Made by a program: the position numbers and the translations under genes. A stretch of DNA of 37,400 bases from the NCBI GenBank assembly GCA_947503115.1, contig CANNCS010000029.1, positions 1 through 37,400 on the forward strand, read 5' to 3'. How positions within the stretch are numbered: position 1 is the stretch's first letter; each line of letters begins with the position of its first letter. The stretch is from an uncultured Marivita sp. GTDB taxonomy: Bacteria > Pseudomonadota > Alphaproteobacteria > Rhodobacterales > Rhodobacteraceae. Shown here piece after piece: positions 16,010 to 22,814 of this stretch. The notes beneath the pieces were generated by a model, which saw only the letters and a list, made by a program, of their open reading frames with translations, made no database searches and was not told where the DNA came from.

Positions 16010-17209
16010 ATGCTAGAAATTGACTTCGTGCGTTCGAACTTTCCGGCGTTTTCTGAACCCAGCCTTGAGGGGCAGGCGTTCTTTGAGAATGCCGGAGGGT
16101 CTTATACCTGCGGTCAAGTGATCGACCGGCTGACCCGGTTTTACAAATCGCGCAAGGTGCAGCCTTATGCGCCCTACGAAGCGTCTCGCCTTGGGGGTGA
16201 GGAAATGGACGAAGCACGCGCGCGCCTGGCGGCCCTGCTGGGTGTCGAAGCGGACGAAGTGAGTTTCGGGCCATCGACCACGCAAAACACCTATGTGCTG
16301 GCGCGGGCGTTTCGGCAGTTCATGCAGCCGGGTGAGGCGATCATCGTCACCAATCAGGATCACGAGGCCAATACCGGGCCTTGGCGGCATTTGGTGAACA
16401 AGGGGATCGACGTTCGGGAGTGGCAGGTGAACCCTGAAACCGGGCATCTGGACATCGCAGATTTGGAAAACCTTCTGGACGACAAGGTGCGACTGGTCTG
16501 TTTTCCGCACTGTTCAAACGTGGTGGGTGAGATCAATCCGGTGCTCGAGATCACTGGGCTGTGTCATGCGGCAGGCGCTTTTGTCTGCGTTGACGGAGTG
16601 AGTTACGCGCCTCATGGATTTGTCGATGTGGGCGATTTGGGCCCGGATATCTACCTGTTTTCGGCCTACAAGACCTATGGTCCACATCAGGGGGTTATGG
16701 TGATCCGTCGCGCGCTTGGGCAACTTTTGCCGAACCAGGGGCACTTTTTCAACGCGGGCACTCTGTATAAACGCTTTACCCCGGCGGGGCCGGACCATGC
16801 GCAGGTCGCAGCTTGTGCCGGTATGGCGGATTACATCGACGCTCTGGCGGTTCATCACGGGGTTTCTGCGCGCGGCGTACACAGCCTGATGCGGGCGCAT
16901 GAGGTGAAGCTGTTGCAGCCTTTGTTGGACGCGGTGAAGGACCGCAATTCGGTGCGGCTCATTGGGCCTTCGGACGCCAGTGTGCGTGCGCCCACCGTGG
17001 CGTTGTCGCTGAACCGTTCCGGCGAAGAGGTCGCAGCGGAACTGGCGCAGCATGGGGTCATGTGCGGTGGCGGGGATTTCTACGCCGTTCGCGCACTTGA
17101 GGCGATGGGTGTGGACATGGGTAAGGGCGTGTTGCGGCTGAGCTTTGTCCACTACACCTCTGAGGCTGAGGTGACCAAGGCCATTGAGGCATTGGATGCG
17201 GTTCTGTAG
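16010..17209 (+). CDS. PLP enzyme, cysteine desulfurase-like (VC1184 subfamily)
   Basis: A 399-residue class V aminotransferase-fold protein. It matches the cysteine-desulfurase-like VC1184 subfamily (TIGR01976): VRSNFPAF near the N-terminus, FFENAGGSYTCGQVIDRL (24-41), NQDHEANTGPW (115-125), Asp195 in CVDGVSYAPHG for the pyridine nitrogen, and the PLP Lys221 in LFSAYKTYGPHQG. True NifS/SufS proteins use a C-terminal loop Cys for persulfide; no such SGSAC-type loop is visible, although a Cys is present in MCGGGDF. The reaction is therefore unknown and may be a lyase or epimerase. I place the start at MLEIDFVRSNFPAF; a longer frame reaches into the intergenic region. It is separated from the BCCT gene by a strong terminator and is probably its own unit. 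Confidence 0.82.
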   Translation: MLEIDFVRSNFPAFSEPSLEGQAFFENAGGSYTCGQVIDRLTRFYKSRKVQPYAPYEASRLGGEEMDEARARLAALLGVEADEVSFGPSTTQNTYVLARAFRQFMQPGEAIIVTNQDHEANTGPWRHLVNKGIDVREWQVNPETGHLDIADLENLLDDKVRLVCFPHCSNVVGEINPVLEITGLCHAAGAFVCVDGVSYAPHGFVDVGDLGPDIYLFSAYKTYGPHQGVMVIRRALGQLLPNQGHFFNAGTLYKRFTPAGPDHAQVAACAGMADYIDALAVHHGVSARGVHSLMRAHEVKLLQPLLDAVKDRNSVRLIGPSDASVRAPTVALSLNRSGEEVAAELAQHGVMCGGGDFYAVRALEAMGVDMGKGVLRLSFVHYTSEAEVTKAIEALDAVL

Positions 17210-17270
17210 GGGGCTCTGCCCCCATCCGCCTTTGGCGGATTCCCCCGGGATATTTGTGAACCAGAGAAGA
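17209..17270 (+). repeat. Double-hairpin intergenic element
   Basis: Two hairpins in a row, GGGGGC-TCT-GCCCCC (17209-17223) and ATCCGCC-TTT-GGCGGAT (17224-17240), are followed by TCCCCCGGGATATTTGTGAA and a purine-rich stretch. The first begins in the stop codon of the PLP enzyme. The form (G/C hairpins, then CCCCGG, a T/A-rich run, then GAA-type purines) resembles the element at 12554-12606 and intergenic elements that I recall as common in Rhodobacterales. It may act as a terminator or mRNA 3' end. Confidence 0.6.
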
Positions 17271-17340
17271 CAGATCCTGCGTTTGACCTTTGGAGTGGCG
17301 CGGCTAGGTGGCGTCGAAACACAATTGTGAGGCGCACCGC

Positions 17341-18756
17341 ATGACATCTCCGACACTGGTATGGATCCGCCGCGATTTGCGGTTGAGCGATCACGCGGCA
17401 TTGACCGCGGCGGTCGAGCGGGGCGGGCCTGTGATCCCGGTGTTCTTGCGCGACAATCTGGTGGACGATCTAGGGGCTGCGCCGAAATGGCGGCTCGGGC
17501 TTGGGCTTAAGTGCTTTGGTGATGTCTTGGCTGATATGGAAAGCCAGTTGGTTTTACGGTCGGGCAACGCGCGTGACGTGATCCCGGCGTTGGCCAAGGA
17601 GGTTGGGGCCGGTGCGGTGTATTGGCAGCGGGCTTACGATCCGGCCTCGGTCGAGCGGGATACCAATGTGAAGGCGGCGCTTAAGGACGTGGGTGTCGAG
17701 GCCAAGAGCTTTGCCGGGCATCTGATGTTCGAGCCATGGACGGTCGAGACCGGGCAGGGGACCTTCTATAAGGTTTATACGCCGTTCTGGAAAACAGTGC
17801 GGGATCGGCCAGTGGATGCGCCATTGGCCGCGCCGTCGACTTTGCCTGCGCCTGATGCGTGGCCCGGCAGCGAGACGCTGGAGGACTGGTCGTTAGGCGT
17901 GGCGATGAACCGGGGGGCGGCCATTGTTCGTCCGTTTGTACAGTTGGGTGAGCAGGCGGCGCAGTCGCGGCTCGGCGCGTTCATGGCGTCGAAGGTTGCG
18001 GACTATGTTCGGACGCGCGATCTGCCGGGTGTGGACGGGACATCGAACCTGTCGGAAAACCTTGCCTTGGGCGAAATCAGCCCGGCGCAATGTTGGCATG
18101 CTGGGCAGCGCGCGATGCAGGACGGCAAGGCAGGGGCCGAGACCTTTTTGAAAGAGCTGGTCTGGCGCGAGTTTGCCTATCACCTGATGTGGCACACACC
18201 GCGTATTCTGACCGACAACTGGCGTGAGGAATGGCAGGCATTTCCGTGGAACGAGGACGAGCGGAAGGCTGAGGTTCAAGCATGGAAGCAAGGGCGCACC
18301 GGCATTCGTTTTGTCGATGCCGCGATGCGTGAGATGTATGTGACCGGGCGGATGCACAATCGCGGGCGGATGATCGTGGCCAGCTACCTGACCAAGCACC
18401 TGATGTGCCATTGGAAGGTCGGGCTAAACTGGTTCGAGGAGTGCCTAATCGACTGGGACCCGGCGTCGAATGCAATGGGCTGGCAATGGTCGGCAGGATC
18501 AGGGCCGGACGCGACGCCTTATTTTCGGGTGTTCAATCCGGTGACGCAACTCGACAAGTTCGACAAGGACCGCAGCTATGTCAGCCGGTGGTTGGCGGAA
18601 GCCTACAGAACGCCGCATGAGGACGCATTGTCCTTTTACAAGGCGATCCCGCGATCGTGGTCGATGTCATCGGGGGATGCTTACCCGGAACCGATTGTGG
18701 CGCCGGATGTGGGGCGGAAACGCGCGCTGTCGGCCTATCAGAACCGGAGTTTCTAA
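17341..18756 (+). CDS. phr: Deoxyribodipyrimidine photolyase
   Basis: This is a light-driven repair enzyme for cyclobutane pyrimidine dimers. The 471-residue protein has the N-terminal alpha/beta antenna domain (WIRRDLRLSDHAAL at 7-20) and the helical FAD domain with WREFAYHLMWHTPRIL, MHNRGRMIVASYLTKHL, WDPASNAMGWQWSAGSGPDATPYFRVFNPVTQLDKFDKD, the signature of class I photolyases. The Asn just before the GWQW block matches the E. coli Asn378 region needed for repair. The ATG at 17341 has GAGG 8 bases upstream; a longer frame from 17308 is less likely. In Rhodobacter sphaeroides a photolyase gene sits next to cfaA and both belong to the RpoE singlet-oxygen regulon; the same adjacency is seen here, but I did not find a clear RpoE-type promoter. 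Confidence 0.95.
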   Translation: MTSPTLVWIRRDLRLSDHAALTAAVERGGPVIPVFLRDNLVDDLGAAPKWRLGLGLKCFGDVLADMESQLVLRSGNARDVIPALAKEVGAGAVYWQRAYDPASVERDTNVKAALKDVGVEAKSFAGHLMFEPWTVETGQGTFYKVYTPFWKTVRDRPVDAPLAAPSTLPAPDAWPGSETLEDWSLGVAMNRGAAIVRPFVQLGEQAAQSRLGAFMASKVADYVRTRDLPGVDGTSNLSENLALGEISPAQCWHAGQRAMQDGKAGAETFLKELVWREFAYHLMWHTPRILTDNWREEWQAFPWNEDERKAEVQAWKQGRTGIRFVDAAMREMYVTGRMHNRGRMIVASYLTKHLMCHWKVGLNWFEECLIDWDPASNAMGWQWSAGSGPDATPYFRVFNPVTQLDKFDKDRSYVSRWLAEAYRTPHEDALSFYKAIPRSWSMSSGDAYPEPIVAPDVGRKRALSAYQNRSF

Positions 18757-18932
18757 CGTCGCATTTGCCTCAGTGAGATCAATCACGTAAAATTATCGCA
18801 AGCTTAACAAAATCCGTTACTTAACGTTCGGCACGTCTTGTCTTTGGCTTGGCTGGACTACCTTGGGTTAACACTTGCCTGCCCTGCGTGGCTATGAATA
18901 GTGTCACTTGATCTAGACAGCGGAAGACGTGC

Positions 18933-20141
18933 ATGAGCCTGACAACGACCGAAAACCAACCCAATTTGCCGCGTTACTTCGCACAGGTCTTTGCGATGGC
19001 GGACCGGCTCAAGAAAGGGCGCGTAGATTTTATCCTGCCTGATGGGCGTCATTTTCGGGCCGAAGGCGCAGAGCCGGGACCGGTGGCTGAAGTGCATGTG
19101 CACAACACCGACCTTTTCGCACGGCTGATCCGTGATGGTGATCTTGGGTTCAGCGATGCATATCTGGAAGGCTGGTGGAGCACACCGGATTTGCAGGCTT
19201 TCATGGATTTCGTGCATGGCGACAACAACGATGTCTACGACAGCTTTCCGGGTATGAAATTCGTCCGCTGGTATGAGCAATTGCGGTTTTGGATGCAGTC
19301 GAATTCCAAGCGTCAGGCGAAGAAGAACATCAGCTATCATTACGATCTGGGAAACGATTTCTATTCGCTCTGGCTGGACGACACGATGACCTACTCTTCG
19401 GCTTTGTTCGAGACCGGACAAGAAAGCACAGAGAAGGCGCAAATCGCCAAGTACAAAAGCATGGTTGACCAAATGGGCACGAAACCCGGCGATCATGTTC
19501 TGGAAATCGGCTGTGGCTGGGGGGGATTTGCAGAATACGCTGCCAAAGAGCGGGGGCTTAAAGTTACGGGGCTTACCATTAGCGAAGAGCAATACAAGTA
19601 TGCGGTGGACCGGATCTCTAAGGCCGGATTGTCGGATCGTGTGACTTTCAAGTTGCAGGATTACCGCGAAGAAAAGGGCCAATATGACGGGATTGCGTCG
19701 ATTGAAATGTTCGAAGCCGTAGGTCAGAAATATTGGCCGACCTATTTCAATTCGGTAAAGAACTGTCTCAAACCGGGTAAACATGCGACGTTGCAGATTA
19801 TCACGGTCGAGGAATCGCGCTGGGAGATTTACAATCGAGGCGTTGATTTTATTCAGAAATATATCTTTCCCGGTGGTATGCTGCCTAGCCCTCTCGTGCT
19901 GCGGCAGGAAATTGAAGCAGCGGGTTTAAAGGTTGCTCAATCCATCGAGTTTGGTGAAAGCTACAGCCAAACACTGCGCCGCTGGCACGAGACCTTTAAC
20001 GAAAAATGGGATCAGGTGGCTGGTCTGGGTTTTGATGAGCGATTCCGTAGGATGTGGAATTTTTATCTCACCTCTTGCGCGGCGACGTTCCATAGCGGAA
20101 ACTGTGACGTAACGCAGATCACCATTACGAGACCAAGTTGA
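18933..20141 (+). CDS. cfa: Cyclopropane fatty acid synthase
   Basis: The enzyme adds a methylene group from S-adenosylmethionine to unsaturated phospholipid chains at the membrane. The protein has 402 residues. An N-terminal lipid-binding region is followed by NISYHYDLGNDFYSLWLD (132-149) and the SAM motif VLEIGCGWGGFAEYAA (189-204), then FKLQDYREEKGQYDGIASIEMFEAVG and the C-terminal block SYSQTLRRWHETFN typical of the family. The E. coli active-site Cys139 (YSCAYW) appears to be Ser156 here (YSSALF). The gene follows the photolyase and precedes trgA by one base, so it heads a cfa-trgA-trgB operon. The 176 bases before it hold its promoter; no operator stands out. Confidence 0.94.
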   Translation: MSLTTTENQPNLPRYFAQVFAMADRLKKGRVDFILPDGRHFRAEGAEPGPVAEVHVHNTDLFARLIRDGDLGFSDAYLEGWWSTPDLQAFMDFVHGDNNDVYDSFPGMKFVRWYEQLRFWMQSNSKRQAKKNISYHYDLGNDFYSLWLDDTMTYSSALFETGQESTEKAQIAKYKSMVDQMGTKPGDHVLEIGCGWGGFAEYAAKERGLKVTGLTISEEQYKYAVDRISKAGLSDRVTFKLQDYREEKGQYDGIASIEMFEAVGQKYWPTYFNSVKNCLKPGKHATLQIITVEESRWEIYNRGVDFIQKYIFPGGMLPSPLVLRQEIEAAGLKVAQSIEFGESYSQTLRRWHETFNEKWDQVAGLGFDERFRRMWNFYLTSCAATFHSGNCDVTQITITRPS

Positions 20142-20142
20142 T

Positions 20143-20583
20143 ATGCCTACAGCCGCCAAAGCCGTCGCAGCACTATGTCTGGCAGCTTTGGGGTATTTGG
20201 CGTCAGAGCTTCTTAAAATGCTTCTTCCTGCAAGCACGTATTTCGGCAACTTTTCGATGTATAACGCGGTGATCGGAGCGTTTGTCGGGTGGATCGTCGT
20301 GGGCACGCGGGCGGGTCGCGGCACCAAGGACGCAATTGCGAATGGGCTGACAGGAGTTGCGGCACTCATTTTCTGGTGCGTGTTTGTGCATGCCTGCCTC
20401 GAGATGTTCGATCTGTCGATGAAGCGGCGGTATGACGGCCCCGTCGAAGCGTTCTCAGCGATTTTTGAAATTGGAATCGACTATTCGGGTTTTCTGATGA
20501 ATCCGATGATGATCTCGACTTTGCTGATCGGGGCGCTGTTGACCGGGTATTTTTCAGAATACGCAGCACGGCGCTGGAAATAG
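20143..20583 (+). CDS. trgA: TrgA family membrane protein (tellurite resistance locus)
   Basis: A 146-residue membrane protein with about four hydrophobic segments (AVAALCLAALGYLASELL, YNAVIGAFVGWIVVG, GLTGVAALIFWCVFVHACLEM and MMISTLLIGALLTGYFSEYA). It matches TrgA, first described at a Rhodobacter sphaeroides locus that raises tellurite resistance when over-expressed. The mechanism is not known; a role in membrane integrity or transport has been considered. The start lies one base after the cfa stop, and trgB begins six bases after its end, so the three are probably one transcript. The family name rests mainly on the conserved gene order and the small membrane layout, with fewer diagnostic residues than for other calls. 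Confidence 0.85.
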   Translation: MPTAAKAVAALCLAALGYLASELLKMLLPASTYFGNFSMYNAVIGAFVGWIVVGTRAGRGTKDAIANGLTGVAALIFWCVFVHACLEMFDLSMKRRYDGPVEAFSAIFEIGIDYSGFLMNPMMISTLLIGALLTGYFSEYAARRWK

Positions 20584-20589
20584 TCGGTT

Positions 20590-21726
20590 TTGTCGTCGCT
20601 GTTTTTCTACGGCACCTTGTGCCACGTACCGTTGTTGGAGGCGGTATTGGGTGTGGCGCCTGGTGGGCTGTCAGCGCGTCTGACTTCTGCTACCTTGGCG
20701 GATCATCAGGTGTCATGGGTCAAAGATCAGCCCTATCCCATGATCGAGAAAGTTGCAGGTCAAGTTGCTTTTGGGTTGGTACTTGAAGCTGTCACGGAAG
20801 ATGAAGAAGATCGTCTAAGATATTACGAAGGCGCATTTTCTTACCATCTAAGTGAAGTCTTGATTCAAGTGCTCGGTGCCGCGAAAACGGCTTTGTGTTT
20901 CTACCCGATGTCACATGATCAGGCGCGTGGCGCGAAGTGGGAATTGGAAGACTGGGTTCGCGGTTGGGGAGAAATGGCAGTGGGTGCGGCGCGCGATGTG
21001 ATGGCGCGACGCGCACGCTATGATGCGGAGACCGCAGCAAGCTTGCGCCCGTTCTTGATGGCGCGGCATTGGGCTCGGATGATGGCGCGAAACGGGGCCG
21101 GTCCGACCACACGGCGCCAAAGCGCGGCACCCGGAGATGTGACGGTTAATGAGCGTGCCGAAGGGTATCGTGGTTTTTTTGAATTGGCCGAGTTTCAGTT
21201 CGATCACCTGAAATTTGACGGAACCCGCAGTCCGCGCGTTGGGCGCGAGGCATTTCTCGCCTTTGATGCGGCGTTGGTCCTGCCTTATGATCCTGTGACC
21301 GATCACATTCTGCTGATTGAGCAATTGCGTTTTGGTCCGTTATGGCGCGACGATCCGCAGCCTTGGATTTTTGAGCCGATTGCTGGTTTGGTGGATGCAG
21401 GTGAAGACCCCGCCGATACAGCCCGACGCGAAGCGATGGAGGAAAGCGGGCTTCTTCTAGGAGCGTTGGAGCCAATGGTCCGCGTCTATGCCTCTCCTGG
21501 GTATTCTACGGAATTTTTCCATTGCTTTCTGGGCGTTGTCGATCTTTCTGGTTTTTCGGCATCCCGCAATGGTCTGACGTCCGAACACGAAGACATCCGC
21601 AGTCATGTGATGCCTTACGATACCGCGATGGCGTTGGTTCACAGCGGCGAGATCAACGCGGGGCCGTTGATCATGATGCTCTACTGGCTGGGGGCAGAAC
21701 GCGGCAGATTGCGCGCCCCGACTTGA
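20590..21726 (+). CDS. trgB: TrgB: cyclotransferase-like domain fused to Nudix hydrolase
   Basis: A 378-residue two-domain protein. The N-terminal part (1-115) begins SSLFFYGTLCHVPLLEAVLG, the YGTL motif of gamma-glutamylcyclotransferase-like proteins. The C-terminal part (about 200-370) is a Nudix domain of the ADP-ribose pyrophosphatase type, with the full box GX5EX7REUXEEXGU seen as GLVDAGEDPADTARREAMEE followed by SGL. It probably hydrolyses ADP-ribose or a related nucleotide sugar and may act on a glutathione-like substrate. I accept a TTG start at 20590, because the YGTL domain begins at once and the preceding stop is only six bases away. The link to tellurite comes from the trgAB locus of R. 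sphaeroides; how the domains contribute is unknown. Confidence 0.9.
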   Translation: MSSLFFYGTLCHVPLLEAVLGVAPGGLSARLTSATLADHQVSWVKDQPYPMIEKVAGQVAFGLVLEAVTEDEEDRLRYYEGAFSYHLSEVLIQVLGAAKTALCFYPMSHDQARGAKWELEDWVRGWGEMAVGAARDVMARRARYDAETAASLRPFLMARHWARMMARNGAGPTTRRQSAAPGDVTVNERAEGYRGFFELAEFQFDHLKFDGTRSPRVGREAFLAFDAALVLPYDPVTDHILLIEQLRFGPLWRDDPQPWIFEPIAGLVDAGEDPADTARREAMEESGLLLGALEPMVRVYASPGYSTEFFHCFLGVVDLSGFSASRNGLTSEHEDIRSHVMPYDTAMALVHSGEINAGPLIMMLYWLGAERGRLRAPT

Positions 21727-21751
21727 GTTCCGCCGTCGGCAGGCCTACACC

Positions 21752-21768
21752 CAGATGAAACACATCTG
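21752..21768 (+). promoter_or_regulatory. Hairpin just before the cysK ribosome binding site
   Basis: CAGATG (21752-21757) and CATCTG (21763-21768) form a perfect 6-bp inverted repeat around AAACA, ending 11 bases before the cysK start codon and directly abutting the GGGGG that serves as the Shine-Dalgarno. It could be an operator or a small RNA hairpin affecting cysK translation. No T tract follows, so it is not a terminator. Confidence 0.4.
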
Positions 21769-21779
21769 ACGGGGGCACC

Positions 21780-22814
21780 ATGCGTTTTGCAGGCGAACTG
21801 GCCGAAGCAGTCGGCAACACTCCTTTGATCAAGCTGCGCAAGGCCAGCGAAGCGACGGGGTGCAACATTCTGGGCAAGGCCGAGTTCTTGAACCCGGGCC
21901 AATCGGTCAAGGACCGCGCGGCGCTGTTCATCATCAAAGACGCCATCGCCAAAGGCACGCTTAAGCCGGGCGGAACGATTGTCGAAGGCACGGCGGGCAA
22001 CACCGGAATCGGACTTGCTCTTGTTGGTGCGTCGATGGGCTTTAAGACGGTGATCGTGATCCCTGAGACCCAGAGTCAGGAAAAGAAGGACATGCTGCGC
22101 CTTGCGGGTGCAGAGTTGGTTGAGGTTCCTGCAGCGCCCTATAGGAACCCCAACAATTACGTTCGCTATTCTGGTCGTCTGGCCGAAGAGATGGCGCGGC
22201 GAAGCAATGAAGGTGTGATCTGGGCCAATCAGTTCGACAACGTGGCGAACCGTCAGGCGCATATCGAAACCACCGGGCCCGAGATTTGGGATCAGACAGA
22301 CGGTAAGGTTGATGGGTTCATCTGTGCCGTCGGTTCTGGGGGAACATTGGCTGGCGTTGCCGAAGCGTTGCAGCCAAAAGGCGTAAAAATCGGTCTGGCC
22401 GATCCTATGGGTGCTGCGCTCTATTCCTACTACACCACCGGTGAATTTAAATCCGAAGGCGGTTCGATCACTGAAGGGATCGGGCAGGGACGCGTGACGG
22501 CGAACCTTGAAGGGTTCAAACCCGACTTTGCCTATCAGATCCCCGATGATGAAGCGCTGCCGATCGTGTTCGATCTTCTGGCCGACGAAGGCCTGTGTCT
22601 GGGTGGGTCGTCCGGCATCAACATCGCGGGTGCGATGCGTCTGGCCAAGGAACTTGGGCCGGGCCACACCATCGTGACGATCCTGTGTGACTATGGCACG
22701 CGTTATCAGTCCAAGCTGTTCAACCCGGCTTTCCTTAAGGAAAAGGGTCTGCCGGTGCCCGAATGGCTTGATGCGGCACCATTGGATATTCCCAAGGTTT
22801 TCGAGGACGTATGA
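21780..22814 (+). CDS. cysK: Cysteine synthase A (O-acetylserine sulfhydrylase)
   Basis: CysK makes cysteine from O-acetylserine and sulfide with PLP. The 344-residue protein has the PLP Lys44 in NPGQSVKDRAA (38-48), the phosphate-cradle and substrate loop EGTAGNTGIGLA, the GSGGTLAGVAEAL loop, and the C-terminal CLGGSSGINIAGA region. It is slightly longer at the C-terminus than E. coli CysK (323), with an EFL.GFKPDFAYQIPDDEALP type middle insertion seen in alphaproteobacterial forms. cysK is linked to trgAB in R. sphaeroides, where its loss lowers tellurite tolerance, and the same order is kept here. The stop overlaps the next start by four bases (ATGA). Confidence 0.95.
   Translation: MRFAGELAEAVGNTPLIKLRKASEATGCNILGKAEFLNPGQSVKDRAALFIIKDAIAKGTLKPGGTIVEGTAGNTGIGLALVGASMGFKTVIVIPETQSQEKKDMLRLAGAELVEVPAAPYRNPNNYVRYSGRLAEEMARRSNEGVIWANQFDNVANRQAHIETTGPEIWDQTDGKVDGFICAVGSGGTLAGVAEALQPKGVKIGLADPMGAALYSYYTTGEFKSEGGSITEGIGQGRVTANLEGFKPDFAYQIPDDEALPIVFDLLADEGLCLGGSSGINIAGAMRLAKELGPGHTIVTILCDYGTRYQSKLFNPAFLKEKGLPVPEWLDAAPLDIPKVFEDV

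Noticed and set aside
17271-18932. RpoE (singlet-oxygen) type promoters before the photolyase and cfa genes
   Set aside because: I looked for TGATC with a spaced TAAG-type -10 in both upstream regions and found only isolated TGATC without a partner.
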